Part shown: positions 48,095-57,535 of the stretch, piece by piece
Layout: each line of letters starts with the position of its first letter
Numbering within the stretch: the first letter of the stretch is position 1
NCBI GenBank assembly: GCA_023953905.1
Contig: JAMLJA010000002.1
Location: 260,465-324,464 of the forward strand
DNA length: 64,000 nt
Direction of reading: 5' to 3'
DNA from: Rhizobiaceae bacterium
GTDB taxonomy: Bacteria; Pseudomonadota; Alphaproteobacteria; Rhizobiales; Rhizobiaceae
Translations under genes and position numbers: made by a program
The notes under the pieces: generated by a model
Databases searched by the model: none
Told to the model about the DNA's origin: nothing
What the model saw: only the letters and a program-made list of their open reading frames with translations

Positions 48095-49096
48095 CTATTT
48101 GCTCATGGCATCAAGCCACTCGTCGACCCATTCCTTACGGTTCTTCGCCACCTCTTCCGATGAGAACAGCAGAGACTTCGATGGTTTCACAAGCTTGTCG
48201 AACGCCGGATTGAGCGCCGTATCCATTTTTCCTGCCGGATACATCCAATTGGTTTCGGGGATCGCGTCCTGAAATCCCGGGCCGGTCATGAACTCCAGAA
48301 ACTTCGCCGCCAATGGGTTGGAGGCTCCATTGGTGGTGATGGCCCCGACTTCGATCTGCATATAATGCCCCTCGGAGAAGGCAGCGGCCTGATAGCGATC
48401 CGTGTCTTCGGCGATCATGTGGTAGGCCGGCGAGGTCGTGTAGGATAGCACCATCGGCGCTTCACCCTTTGTGAACAGGCCATAGGCCTCGCTCCAGCCG
48501 GGCGTAACCGTGAGAACACGATCCTTGAGCTTCTCCCATGCGCCGGCGCTCTGATCGCCATAAACCGACTTCACCCACAGAAGAAGGCCGAGACCCGGTG
48601 TCGATGTGCGCGGGTCCTGAATGACGATTTTCTCGGAGCTGTCGCCCTCGACGAGTTCCTTCAGGCTGGCCGGCGGCGTCTTAAGGGCCTCGGTGTCATA
48701 GATGACGGCAAAGTATCCATAGTCGAACGGCACGAAAATCTCGTCCGTCCATTTTTCCGGCAAGCTGACATTCGACAAATCGATGCCCGATGGCGCGAAA
48801 AGGCCGGTTTCGCGCGCTTCCGCCGTCAGATTGGTGTCGAGCCCCAACACGATATCTGCCTTCGTGCTGGTACCTTCAAGCTTGACGCGGTTGAGCAGCG
48901 CCACGCCATCGGCAACGCCGACAAACTTCACATCGCAATCGCATTCGGCCTCGAATGTCTTTTCGATCTGCGGGCCTGGGCCCCATTCGGCGATAAAGCT
49001 CTCATAGGTGTAAACAGTCAGCGTGCCTTTGGCCTGCGCCACGCAGGGCACGAGCAACAGGGCGACACCTGCGGTCAGAGTAGCAAACAAACGCAT
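48095..49096 (-). CDS. thiB: thiamine-binding periplasmic protein
   Basis: Captures thiamine and its phosphates for import. 333 aa, signal peptide [12 protein letters not shown], then [20 protein letters not shown], the start seen in ThiB proteins, and [14 protein letters not shown] [19 protein letters not shown] precedes the ATG. First gene of thiBPQ, directly after the TPP riboswitch. Confidence 0.95.
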   Translation of the reverse strand: MRLFATLTAGVALLLVPCVAQAKGTLTVYTYESFIAEWGPGPQIEKTFEAECDCDVKFVGVADGVALLNRVKLEGTSTKADIVLGLDTNLTAEARETGLFAPSGIDLSNVSLPEKWTDEIFVPFDYGYFAVIYDTEALKTPPASLKELVEGDSSEKIVIQDPRTSTPGLGLLLWVKSVYGDQSAGAWEKLKDRVLTVTPGWSEAYGLFTKGEAPMVLSYTTSPAYHMIAEDTDRYQAAAFSEGHYMQIEVGAITTNGASNPLAAKFLEFMTGPGFQDAIPETNWMYPAGKMDTALNPAFDKLVKPSKSLLFSSEEVAKNRKEWVDEWLDAMSK

Positions 49097-49149
49097 CCGA
49101 AGCCTCCTTCGTCCAAGGTTGAAAAGGGAAGTTAGCGCCGGATAAAGCG

Positions 49150-49255
49150 TCTAATCCCTCCGCCGGTATGAGCCGGATCAGGTTCAGCGGGTTGGCCGGG
49201 AAATTCCCGTTTGCCTCTCAGCCGGCACGCTTTGACGCGTCCGGCACCCCGTTAG
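49150..49255 (-). ncRNA. TPP (thi-box) riboswitch upstream of thiBPQ
   Basis: Read on the minus strand, the region contains GGGGTGCCGG, CTGAGAGG, and the diagnostic conserved block CTGAACCTGATCCGG followed by ATACCGGCG and GAGGGA. These are the pyrophosphate and pyrimidine sensor helices of the thi-box. The aptamer ends about 55 bases before the thiB start, so TPP probably blocks ribosome access or transcription of thiBPQ. Confidence 0.95.
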
Positions 49256-49359
49256 AGCGCGGGCAACCTAGACCGAACATCTCAACCGCGCAACAAGGAT
49301 TGTAACCGTGCAAAGACCCGCCTTCCGCATTTGCGTCGCGGCGTGATAGAGGCGCTGTC

Positions 49360-50004
49360 ATGAGCCGTTTCACGCTTCTTCTCGGTGGCGACCTGATCGC
49401 AACGCAGCGCCTTGCCGCGCAGATTTCCGGCACGCGCGTGATTGCAGCAGACGCTGGCATCCGGCACGCGCAAGCACTTGGGCTCATTCCCGAGCTATGG
49501 GTAGGCGACTTTGATTCCACGACCGGCCCGCTTGAGAGATCGTTTCTGGATGTGCGGCGCGAAGAGTTTCCCGCGGACAAGGACCAGACGGACGGCGAAC
49601 TGGCGACATCCATCGCGCTGCGGGAGGGCGCGACCTCGCTGGTCATGGCAGGTGCATTCGGCGGACTTCGCGCCGATCACGCCTTCCTCCACCTTGCGCT
49701 TGCGCTGCGACTGGCCGATGAGGGAATTGAAGTCATCCTGACCAGCGGCGCTCAGGAAGGGTTGCCGCTAAATCTGGGCCGTCAGGCCTTCGACTTCGCC
49801 GACGACACACTATTTTCCATCATTGGCCTTTCGGAACTGTCTGGCGTCAGCGTATCGGGGGCCAAGTGGCCGCTCAACGATGTCGAAGTCCCGCTGGGCT
49901 CGTCGCTGACTATATCCAATCGGGTGAAAGGGCATCTCCACATCACCCTGCGGGCCGGGCGCGCGCTGCTTATCGCCCATCCCTATCCAATTGAAGGTTC
50001 CTGA
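49360..50004 (+). CDS. thiN: thiamine pyrophosphokinase
   Basis: Makes thiamine pyrophosphate from thiamine and ATP. 214 aa: AADAGIRHAQALGLIPELWV, GDFDS motif at about residue 49, FPADKDQTDGELATSIAL and the C-terminal thiamine-binding beta domain (SVSGAKWPLNDVEVPLG, then SLTISNRV). Diverges from the riboswitch-controlled thiBPQ, so imported thiamine is activated by this product. TPP made here would feed back on the riboswitch. Confidence 0.95.
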   Translation: MSRFTLLLGGDLIATQRLAAQISGTRVIAADAGIRHAQALGLIPELWVGDFDSTTGPLERSFLDVRREEFPADKDQTDGELATSIALREGATSLVMAGAFGGLRADHAFLHLALALRLADEGIEVILTSGAQEGLPLNLGRQAFDFADDTLFSIIGLSELSGVSVSGAKWPLNDVEVPLGSSLTISNRVKGHLHITLRAGRALLIAHPYPIEGS

Positions 50005-50007
50005 CTT

Positions 50008-51828
50008 TTGGCCCCACCACTTCTGAAGCTCGACGATATCAGACTGACCTTCGGCGGCACGCCGCTGCTGGAGGGCGCAAACCTGCAAGCCTCCGCAGGC
50101 GACCGCATCGCGCTGGTGGGCCGCAACGGCTCTGGAAAATCCACTCTTCTCAAGATCGCCGCCCGTCTGGTGGAGCCGACCGATGGTGAGGTTTTCCGCC
50201 ACCCTTCAGCGACCATACGCTATCTGCCGCAGGTTCCGGACATGGAGGGGTATGCGACGGTGCGGGCCTATGTCGAGGCGGGTCTCGGGCCGGCCGACGA
50301 TTCTTATCGTGCGACCTATCTGCTCGAGCATCTCGGTCTGAACGGAGAGGAAAACCCGGTCGATCTTTCCGGTGGGGAAGCGCGCCGAGCCGCGCTGGCC
50401 AAGGTGATGGCACCCGAACCGGACATCCTGCTTCTCGACGAGCCGACCAACCATCTGGATCTCGCGACCATCGAATGGCTCGAGGAAGAGCTCATTCGAA
50501 CCTCGTCGGCACTTGTCCTCATATCCCACGACCGGCGTTTCCTCGAACGTGTTTCAAAGGCCGTCGTCTGGCTGGACCGTGGTGTCACGAACCGGCTCGA
50601 GCGCGGATTCACCCATTTCGAGGAATGGCGCGACAAGATGCTGGAGGAAGAGGAAGTCGCCCAGCAAAAGCTGGGGCGGCAGATTGTTCGCGAGGAACAC
50701 TGGCTGCGCTACGGCGTCACTGCCCGCCGCAAGAGAAATGTCAGACGGCTGGGCGAACTGCACGCCCTTCGCCAGAAACACAGGACTCATCGCGGCGCCG
50801 AAGGGGCGGTGTCCATGGTCGTCTCGGAGGCCTCTGAATCCGGGAAACTCGTTGTCGAGGCGAACCTGATAGACAAGTCATATGGCGATCAGTTGATCGT
50901 CAAAGGATTCTCGACACGCATCCAGCGCGGCGACCGCATCGGCTTTGTCGGCGCAAACGGCGCGGGAAAGACCACGCTGCTGAAAATGCTTACCGGCGAA
51001 CTGAAGCCTGACACGGGGCGGATTCGCCTCGGAGTCAATCTCGAAATAGCCACACTGGATCAGAAGCGCGCCTCGCTCGATCCAGATGAGTCGCTGATGC
51101 ATTACCTCACGGACGGACGCGGCGAGACCGTGGTCGTCAACGGCGAGGAACGTCACGTCGTTTCTTACATGAAGGACTTTCTGTTCAAGCCGGAACAGGC
51201 ACGAACCCCGGTCCGGGAACTCTCCGGCGGTGAACGCGCGCGGCTGATCCTCGCCCGCATCCTGGCGCGGCCGTCCAACATGCTGGTCCTCGACGAGCCG
51301 ACAAACGACCTCGATATGGAAACGCTCGACCTTCTGCAGGAACTGGTCGCTGGCTATGCCGGTACGGTGCTGCTGGTCAGTCACGATCGCGACTTTCTCG
51401 ACCGGACGGTCACCAGCGTGATCGCGCCGGAAGAGAATGGCCGCTGGCTGGAATATGCCGGCGGATATTCGGATATGCTGGCGCAACGTGGCGGCAAAAG
51501 CCTCGAAGACCGCAAGGCAAAGGCCAAGGAGACGCAGGCGGCCGCCCCGAGCGCGGCCGCGACCGTGTCGTCCGAAACGAAATCACCGTCAAAGAAGCTG
51601 TCCTACAAGCAGAAATTCGCGCTGGAATCGCTTCCGAAAAAGATGGAGGCCGTGTCGGCCGCCATATCGAGTCTCGAAGACCGGCTCGCGGACCCTAAAT
51701 ATTACGAACGCGACCCGAAAGGTTTCGGACAGTCCATCGCCATGCTGGACAAGGAGCGTGAGACCCTTGCCAACTTGGAGGAGGAATGGCTCGAACTGGA
51801 AATGCTACGGGAAGAGCTGGAAGGATAG
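50008..51828 (+). CDS. ABC-F family ATPase, Uup-like
   Basis: Cytosolic tandem-ATPase of 606 aa that acts on ribosomes or nucleic acid, not in transport. Two ABC domains (about 5-235 and 285-500) with Walker A GRNGSGKSTL and GANGAGKTTL, signatures LSGGEARRAALAKV and LSGGERARLILARI, Walker B LLLDEPTNHLDL and LVLDEPTNDLDM, joined by the ABC-F linker. The C-terminal coiled coil (KLSYKQKFALESLPKKMEAV, about 525-606) is like Uup's DNA-binding tail. Starts at TTG 50008, three bases after thiN, so expressed with it. Confidence 0.93.
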   Translation: MAPPLLKLDDIRLTFGGTPLLEGANLQASAGDRIALVGRNGSGKSTLLKIAARLVEPTDGEVFRHPSATIRYLPQVPDMEGYATVRAYVEAGLGPADDSYRATYLLEHLGLNGEENPVDLSGGEARRAALAKVMAPEPDILLLDEPTNHLDLATIEWLEEELIRTSSALVLISHDRRFLERVSKAVVWLDRGVTNRLERGFTHFEEWRDKMLEEEEVAQQKLGRQIVREEHWLRYGVTARRKRNVRRLGELHALRQKHRTHRGAEGAVSMVVSEASESGKLVVEANLIDKSYGDQLIVKGFSTRIQRGDRIGFVGANGAGKTTLLKMLTGELKPDTGRIRLGVNLEIATLDQKRASLDPDESLMHYLTDGRGETVVVNGEERHVVSYMKDFLFKPEQARTPVRELSGGERARLILARILARPSNMLVLDEPTNDLDMETLDLLQELVAGYAGTVLLVSHDRDFLDRTVTSVIAPEENGRWLEYAGGYSDMLAQRGGKSLEDRKAKAKETQAAAPSAAATVSSETKSPSKKLSYKQKFALESLPKKMEAVSAAISSLEDRLADPKYYERDPKGFGQSIAMLDKERETLANLEEEWLELEMLREELEG

Positions 51829-51856
51829 GCATTGGTGAGGCGCGGCACGTGCCTGC

Positions 51857-52222
51857 CTAGCCCTTGTCGACCGCGAGCTTTTCCGCCAGCACTTCCATGC
51901 GATGTGCAAGCCCGGCAAGCGCGCCGGTCAGTGCGGAATCGTTCTTGTCGGCCTTGACCAGCGCGTCGTCACGCGTCTTGCGCAGCGTGACGATCTCGCT
52001 CTCCATGCCCTTCACGCGCTTTTGAAGTTCGGTGAGTTCGTCCATCACCATGATCGCCGCCATGATGGTGAGCCTTTGATCGCCTATCTCTCCGAACGAG
52101 CCCTTGAGGAACGTGACATAGCGGTCGAACTTCTGCCCCATCTCGATGAGGTGCTCTTCCTGCCCCTCGTCGCAGGCCATGCGATACTGCTTGTTGTCGA
52201 TGCTGATTGTGACTTGAGCCAT
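51857..52222 (-). CDS. zapA: cell division protein ZapA
   Basis: Cytosolic FtsZ-bundling protein, 121 aa. N-terminal globular head (AQVTISIDNKQYRMACDEGQ) and C-terminal coiled coil. IGDQRLTIMAAIMVMDELTE fits the family. It overlaps neither neighbour; the DUF4164 gene ends 7 bp upstream on the same strand. In several alphaproteobacteria a 6S RNA gene follows zapA; here the 28-bp gap to the ABC-F gene leaves no room for it. Confidence 0.93.
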   Translation of the reverse strand: MAQVTISIDNKQYRMACDEGQEEHLIEMGQKFDRYVTFLKGSFGEIGDQRLTIMAAIMVMDELTELQKRVKGMESEIVTLRKTRDDALVKADKNDSALTGALAGLAHRMEVLAEKLAVDKG

Positions 52223-52229
52223 TTGCCCG

Positions 52230-52502
52230 CTACCTGTCCAGCACCGCGCGGATCGTTTCCATTGCCGTCACAAGACGCCGGGAAACTTCCTTGTTGGCTT
52301 CTTCCAGACGCTCTGCCCGCGCCTCCGAATTGTCCAGCTCCTGGGCAAGCCTGCTCCGGTCGGCATTCATCCGCTGCACCTCGGCTTCCGCTTCGGAATA
52401 GTCCTGTGCCTGGTCGAGGCGTGCAGCCACCGAATCTTCCAGCGCCTCTATCGCCTTGCTAAGGCGCGCGATGGCTTCCCTGAGTGTAGTTTCGCCGGTC
52501 AT
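52230..52502 (-). CDS. DUF4164 coiled-coil protein
   Basis: A 90-aa, almost wholly helical protein (TLREAIARLSKAIEALEDSV ... AEAEVQRMNADRSRLAQELD) that is predicted to form a coiled coil. Family DUF4164 is regularly found next to zapA in Hyphomicrobiales, so a role in Z-ring or septum function is likely; the mechanism is unknown. It is the first gene of the pair and diverges from tkt. Confidence 0.88.
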   Translation of the reverse strand: MTGETTLREAIARLSKAIEALEDSVAARLDQAQDYSEAEAEVQRMNADRSRLAQELDNSEARAERLEEANKEVSRRLVTAMETIRAVLDR

Positions 52503-52853
52503 GCTCTGCGACTTGGGACCTGAAACCGCGAGAATCGCTCGCGTCCTGAACGCCTTATAGGTAAAACATTAGGCGGCGCTGTAAGCGGACGTCAACCAAT
52601 CGATTTCTCTGTCCCCTGTAAATGCATCGCGCCAGTTGGAGACGAGTGTCGAGGGCAAGCCGACGATTGGCGGTCTGCATGATCGATCACACGGCGGCCC
52701 TAGCACCACCAGCGAATGCCTGCGACAACAGTTCCTGCCCGCGAGAGCCGCCTGATGCGCGTTCCAGACTGCATTTGATTGACACCAAGAGCTGTGCTGC
52801 TATGTGTCCGCTGCCTTAGCACGGCTCCAGACCACCCCTGAAAGCGAGCGATC
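52503..52853. other. 351-bp divergent region with a stem-loop and the tkt promoter
   Basis: No protein gene seen. At 52623-52679 the sequence could fold into one long stem: TGCA-TCG-CGCCA (52623-52634) pairs with TGGCG-GTC-TGCA (52668-52679), and inside it GTCG pairs with CGAC around a loop. This may be part of an untranslated leader, an RNA gene or chance. The tkt promoter lies to its right. Confidence 0.35.
52779..52806 (+). promoter_or_regulatory. tkt promoter candidate
   Basis: TTGACA (52779-52784), 16-bp spacer, TATGTG (52801-52806). The -35 is a perfect match. The tkt start is 48 bases downstream of the -10. Confidence 0.55.
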
Positions 52854-54851
52854 ATGAGCAACAGTGAAAAGCACGACCGGATGGCAAATGCGATCCGCTT
52901 CCTGGCGATCGATGCGGTGGAAAAAGCGAACTCAGGGCATCCCGGCCTGCCGATGGGCTGCGCTGACATCGCCACCGTGCTGTTCACAAAATATCTGAAG
53001 TTCGACCCGCAGAACCCCCATTGGCCGGATCGCGATCGCTTCATCCTCTCTGCCGGTCACGGCTCGATGCTGCTTTATGCGCTGCTCTATCTGACCGGAT
53101 ATGACGACATCACCATCGACGAGATCAAGAATTTCCGTCAGTTGGGCTCAAAGACGGCGGGCCATCCCGAATACGGGCATGTAGCTGGCATCGAGACGAC
53201 CACCGGACCGCTGGGACAGGGCGTCGCCAACTCGGTCGGGTTCGCACTCGGCGAGCGCATCATGAATGCAGCTTTCGGCGATGATCTGGTGGATCACTAC
53301 ACATATGTGATCGCCGGCGACGGCTGCCTCATGGAAGGCATCAGCCAGGAAGCCATTTCACTTGCCGGCCACCTCAAGCTCAACAAGCTGGTGCTGTTCT
53401 GGGACAACAACAGTATTTCCATCGACGGCGCGATCTCGCTCGCCGATTCGACGGATCAACTCGCCCGCTTCGCGGCGTCCGGCTGGTCGACGATTTCCTG
53501 CGACGGCCACGACTCGGACGCCATCGCCAAGGCGATCGAGTTTGCCCATAATTCCGACCGCCCGACCCTCATCGCCGCCAAGACGACCATCGGCTTCGGC
53601 GCACCGACCAAGGCAGGCACCAAGGGTGCGCACGGCTCGCCGCTCGGCAAGGACGAAATCGCCGGCACGCGCAAGGCGCTGGGCTGGGACTATCAACCCT
53701 TTGAAATTCCTTCCGACATTCTGGACGCCTGGCGTCTGGCCGGACTGAATTCATCGAAGAAACGAACCGAATGGGAGAAGCGTCTCGCATCCGCCGATGC
53801 CGATCTTCGCACGGAATTCCTACGCCGCATGAATGGCGAACTGCCGGGCGGCTTTGACGCTGCAATCGCCGATTACAAGAAGAAGCTCGTCGCCGACAAG
53901 CCAAAGGTTGCGACCCGCAAATCGTCGGAAATGGCGCTGGAAGTCATCAACGGCGTGGTGCCGGAAACCATCGGCGGCTCCGCCGATCTGACAGGCTCCA
54001 ACAACACCAAGACCACCCAGACAAAGGAAATCGCCGCGGGCAACTACGGCAACCGTTACGTCCATTACGGCATTCGCGAGCATGGCATGGCAGCTGCGAT
54101 GAACGGCCTGACCCTGCATGGAGGCGTGATTCCTTACGGTGGCACGTTTATGTGCTTCTCCGACTACTGCCGCCCCGCAATGCGTCTCGCTTCCCTCATG
54201 GGAATTCGCACGATCTTCGTGATGACCCATGATTCGATCGGCCTTGGGGAAGACGGGCCGACCCATCAGCCGGTTGAGCATCTCGCCGCACTGCGCGCGA
54301 TTCCGAACCACTTCGTGTTTCGCCCAGCCGATGCGACCGAAGCGGCGGAATGCTGGCAGATTGCCCTGGAAAGCCGCGATACGCCGTCGACGCTCGCACT
54401 GACCCGCCAGAATCTCCCTGCCCTGCGCACGGAATATGTCGAGGAGAATCTGTGCCGCCATGGCGCATATGAGTTGGCGACAGCCGGCGACGAGGCCCAG
54501 GTCGCGATTTTCGCCACCGGCTCGGAAGTCGAGATCGCAATGGCCGCTCGCGCGATGCTGCAGGCGCGTGGCGTGGCCACTCGCGTCGTGTCTGTTCCCT
54601 GCTTCGAGCTTTTCGAGCAGCAGAGTGAAGACTACAAGACGGCGATGCTCGGCAAGGCGCCTGTGAAAGTCGCGATTGAAGCAGGCATCAGGCAGGGCTG
54701 GGACCCTCTGATTGGAACTGACGGGATCTTCATCGGGATGCACGGCTTCGGCGCGTCCGGGACGATTGAACAGCTCTACAAGCACTTCGGTATCACCGCT
54801 GAAGCGACCGTCGAAGCCGTGGTCGCAAAGCTGGACAGCAAGACCGCCTGA
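52854..54851 (+). CDS. tkt: transketolase
   Basis: Thiamine-pyrophosphate-dependent enzyme that moves two-carbon units between sugar phosphates in the pentose phosphate pathway. 665 aa, the usual length. [19 protein letters not shown], the substrate motif, [20 protein letters not shown], the TPP motif [24 protein letters not shown] with DNNSIS, the pyrimidine domain [14 protein letters not shown] and the C-terminal domain ([15 protein letters not shown]). It is the first gene of the tkt-gap-pgk region. Its cofactor is provided by the thiamine genes nearby, though that proximity may be accidental. Confidence 0.98.
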   Translation: MSNSEKHDRMANAIRFLAIDAVEKANSGHPGLPMGCADIATVLFTKYLKFDPQNPHWPDRDRFILSAGHGSMLLYALLYLTGYDDITIDEIKNFRQLGSKTAGHPEYGHVAGIETTTGPLGQGVANSVGFALGERIMNAAFGDDLVDHYTYVIAGDGCLMEGISQEAISLAGHLKLNKLVLFWDNNSISIDGAISLADSTDQLARFAASGWSTISCDGHDSDAIAKAIEFAHNSDRPTLIAAKTTIGFGAPTKAGTKGAHGSPLGKDEIAGTRKALGWDYQPFEIPSDILDAWRLAGLNSSKKRTEWEKRLASADADLRTEFLRRMNGELPGGFDAAIADYKKKLVADKPKVATRKSSEMALEVINGVVPETIGGSADLTGSNNTKTTQTKEIAAGNYGNRYVHYGIREHGMAAAMNGLTLHGGVIPYGGTFMCFSDYCRPAMRLASLMGIRTIFVMTHDSIGLGEDGPTHQPVEHLAALRAIPNHFVFRPADATEAAECWQIALESRDTPSTLALTRQNLPALRTEYVEENLCRHGAYELATAGDEAQVAIFATGSEVEIAMAARAMLQARGVATRVVSVPCFELFEQQSEDYKTAMLGKAPVKVAIEAGIRQGWDPLIGTDGIFIGMHGFGASGTIEQLYKHFGITAEATVEAVVAKLDSKTA

Positions 54852-54871
54852 TACGACACATCGATATTGAG

Positions 54872-54900
54872 AAGCGCCACCTTAGCTGGGTGGCGCTTTC
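54872..54900 (+). terminator. tkt terminator
   Basis: A 10-bp stem AAGCGCCACC (54872-54881) with GGTGGCGCTT (54889-54898) and a 7-base loop, followed by a weak T/C tract TTTCTCTC. Reading into the next gene is probably reduced, not stopped. Confidence 0.7.
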
Positions 54901-54936
54901 TCTCATTCCGTCTGTCAGAAGCTCTTCATTACCAGC

Positions 54937-55227
54937 ATGATACGACACATCGTCTTCTTCAGCGCCAAGCCCGGCATCGAGGCCGAAACCATCCGCGACG
55001 GCCTCATGAAACTGGCCGACATTCCCTCGTCGAGCCATTTCGAGGTCGCGTTGAACAGCAAGGTCGATCCCTGGTCGAGCGAGGTCGACATTGTCGTCTA
55101 CGCGGAGTTTGCGGATGAAGCCGCACTTGCCGCTTTCAAGACACATCCGGTCTACGCCCAAACGACAAATCGGGTGCGTCCAATGCGCGAACTGCGTCTT
55201 TCAGCTGATTTTACCGCCGATATTTGA
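54937..55227 (+). CDS. Dabb (stress-responsive A/B barrel) family protein
   Basis: A 96-aa ferredoxin-fold dimeric protein. The fold features MIRHIVFFSAKPGIEAETIR and VYAEFADEAALAAFKTHPVY, are typical, but catalytic function is unclear for bacterial members. It lies between tkt and gap, a frequent site for it in Hyphomicrobiales. A 15-bp exact repeat of its start region overlaps the tkt stop. Confidence 0.88.
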   Translation: MIRHIVFFSAKPGIEAETIRDGLMKLADIPSSSHFEVALNSKVDPWSSEVDIVVYAEFADEAALAAFKTHPVYAQTTNRVRPMRELRLSADFTADI

Positions 55228-55422
55228 CACCTGCGGCCATATGGCCGCGTGCGACGTTTGCGCAAAGCGACATAAATCGATTTAGTTTTAGTGGAGAGGC
55301 GCTGGATTCTTGAGCGCGGCGCGTTTATGAACGACTGCCAGCGCGGCGCATTTCCTACCGCTGCCGCCGCGAATTTCGATCGGTCGCCCGAGCAGGCGGC
55401 CCCACGCCCGCAGGAGGTTTTC

Positions 55423-56433
55423 ATGACCGTCAGAGTTGCCATCAACGGATTTGGCCGGATCGGCCGCAACATTGTCCGTGCAATCTATGAATCGGGCCGG
55501 ACCGACATTGATGTCGTCGCGGTCAACGATCTCGGACCCGTCGAGACCAATGCCCATTTGCTACGCTTCGACAGCGTACACGGCAGGTTCCCGCATGAGG
55601 TCACGACGAGCGGCGACACGATCTCGATCGGCAAGGACAGCTTCAAGGTTCTCGCTGTAAGAGACCCCGCCCAGTTGCCGTGGAAGGAGCTCGATATCGA
55701 CATCGCGCTCGAATGCACCGGCATTTTTACGGCCCGCGACAAGGCCGCCGCGCATTTGACCGCAGGTGCCAAGCGCGTCATCGTCTCCGCTCCTTCGGAC
55801 GGCGCAGACTTCACGGTCGTCTACGGCATCAATCACGACCAGCTGACCAAGGATCACGTGGTCATCTCGAACGCATCGTGCACGACGAACTGCCTGGCTC
55901 CTTTGGCTGCCGTTTGCCACGAGACGGTCGGCATCGAAAAAGGCATGATGACGACGATCCACTCCTACACTGGCGACCAGCCGACGCTGGACACCATGCA
56001 CAAGGATCTTTATCGCGCCCGCGCTGCGGCGCTGTCGCAGATCCCGACCTCGACGGGCGCTGCAAAGGCAATTGGCCTCGTTCTGCCGGAACTGAAGGGC
56101 AAGCTTGACGGCATCTCCATTCGCGTCCCCACCCCGAATGTTTCGCTGGTCGATCTGAAATTCATCGCCAAGAAGAACACCTCGGCCGAGGAGATCAACG
56201 ATGCGATCAAGAAGGCCGCTGCAGGCAAGCTGAAGGGCGTGCTCAACTTCACCATGCACCCGAATGTGTCGATCGACTTCAACCATGATCCGCATTCCTC
56301 TACAGTGGCGCTGGACCAGACCAAGGTCATGGACGGCAATCTGGTATCGGTCCTGTCCTGGTACGACAATGAATGGGGTTTCTCGAACCGCATGGCGGAC
56401 ACGACGATCGCCCTTGCCAAGACAATCGCCTGA
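55423..56433 (+). CDS. gap: glyceraldehyde-3-phosphate dehydrogenase
   Basis: NAD-dependent step of glycolysis and gluconeogenesis, 336 aa. Start at ATG 55423 with AGGAGG upstream; the frame is open back to 55291 but that part is not conserved. Rossmann motif [17 protein letters not shown], catalytic Cys in [23 protein letters not shown] and [13 protein letters not shown]. Followed by a strong terminator, so transcribed apart from pgk, which lies past a leftward SDR gene. Confidence 0.98.
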   Translation: MTVRVAINGFGRIGRNIVRAIYESGRTDIDVVAVNDLGPVETNAHLLRFDSVHGRFPHEVTTSGDTISIGKDSFKVLAVRDPAQLPWKELDIDIALECTGIFTARDKAAAHLTAGAKRVIVSAPSDGADFTVVYGINHDQLTKDHVVISNASCTTNCLAPLAAVCHETVGIEKGMMTTIHSYTGDQPTLDTMHKDLYRARAAALSQIPTSTGAAKAIGLVLPELKGKLDGISIRVPTPNVSLVDLKFIAKKNTSAEEINDAIKKAAAGKLKGVLNFTMHPNVSIDFNHDPHSSTVALDQTKVMDGNLVSVLSWYDNEWGFSNRMADTTIALAKTIA

Positions 56434-56456
56434 TCGTTTATATCGATCCTGACAGG

Positions 56457-56491
56457 AAACGCCCGGCATCGTCCGGGCGTTTTGCTTTTTT
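56457..56491 (+). terminator. gap terminator
   Basis: A 10-bp stem AAACGCCCGG (56457-56466) with CCGGGCGTTT (56473-56482), loop CATCGT, followed by TGCTTTTTT. A textbook intrinsic terminator. Confidence 0.9.
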
Positions 56492-56508
56492 CGCCCAGGC
56501 TTGAATGC

Positions 56509-57291
56509 TCACCGCGCCAGATAGCCGCCATCGACGGGCAAGATTGTGCCCGTGATCATCGCGGCGGCCGGCGAAGACAAAAACAGGATCGCGTCCGCTA
56601 CTTCTTCCGGTTCGGCAATACGGCCCAGCGGCGTCGCAGCAACAATCGTGGCCATTTTCTCCTGATCCTTCAGCAAGGGCTCGATGAAAGCCGTGCGCAC
56701 GAATGTCGGGGCCACTGCATTCACCCTGATCTTCAAAGATGCCCACTCAAGTGCGAGCGCGCGCGTCATGTTGACGACGCCACCCTTGGTGGTCTGATAC
56801 GCTGCGTTGGGATATAGGCCACCCGAGAGCCCCATGATCGAGGCGGTGTTGACGATAGCGCCGCCTTTTTGCGATGTCGCCATCACTCCAGCGGCAAGCC
56901 GCGCGGCGACGAACATCCCGGTCAGATTGACGGCCAGCACCCGGTTCCAGTCGTCCAACGTCATGTCGAAAGCCGCGGAACGAATTGCAAGCCCGGCATT
57001 GTTGACCAGTACGTCGACACCGTCAAAGCGTGTCTCAATCTCGTCGAAGACAGACTTCATGCCTGCCTCGTCGGTGACATCGGCGACGAACGCGGATGCC
57101 ATCCCACCTCGATCGATGATCTCGGCAGCAACCGACTGCGCCTTTTCAGCCTGAAGATCGATCACGCAGACCATTGCGCCTGCGGACGCCAGATGCAGGG
57201 CCGCTGCGCGACCGATTCCATCGCCCCCGCCTGTCACGACCGCAACTTGACCGGTAAGACCAAACCGCGAAAGCACACTGTCTGAAGTCAA
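56509..57291 (-). CDS. SDR family oxidoreductase
   Basis: NAD(P)-dependent short-chain dehydrogenase, 260 aa. I start it at TTG 57291, which has GGAGG five bases upstream; ATG 57327 lacks one. Cofactor motif VVTGGGDGIGRAAALHLASA, then NNAGLAI, catalytic Ser in NTASIMGLSGG and YQTTKGG (Tyr-x3-Lys), and the C-terminal TGTILPVDGGY. The substrate is unknown. It is inserted between gap and pgk in the opposite direction, unusual for this region in relatives as I know them. Confidence 0.88.
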   Translation of the reverse strand: MTSDSVLSRFGLTGQVAVVTGGGDGIGRAAALHLASAGAMVCVIDLQAEKAQSVAAEIIDRGGMASAFVADVTDEAGMKSVFDEIETRFDGVDVLVNNAGLAIRSAAFDMTLDDWNRVLAVNLTGMFVAARLAAGVMATSQKGGAIVNTASIMGLSGGLYPNAAYQTTKGGVVNMTRALALEWASLKIRVNAVAPTFVRTAFIEPLLKDQEKMATIVAATPLGRIAEPEEVADAILFLSSPAAAMITGTILPVDGGYLAR

Positions 57292-57471
57292 GTCACCCTC
57301 CGATCGGCTAGCCGTTGCATTGTTCATACAACCAAGCCACCCTGCAGCCGGGACCTTGCAGAAAAGAAGCTACAACATCAACTATCGGCAATCGGCATTG
57401 ACTGGTTTGCATCCGCCGCGGCAACTGCGCGTGCAGGCGCCGGAACCGGAATGCGGTAGATGCGCGAGACA

Positions 57472-57500
57472 TTGTTGCATTGTCGCATCCGCGCGATAAT
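57472..57500 (+). promoter_or_regulatory. pgk promoter candidate
   Basis: TTGTTG (57472-57477), 17-bp spacer, GATAAT (57495-57500), 36 bases before the pgk start. A plausible sigma-70-type site. Confidence 0.45.
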
Positions 57501-57535
57501 GTCCCGCGGCAGTTCGAACCTATTGGAGATTTCCG

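Noticed and set aside
51829..51856. 6S RNA gene downstream of zapA
   Set aside because: Only 28 bases lie between zapA and the ABC-F gene, too few for a 6S RNA.
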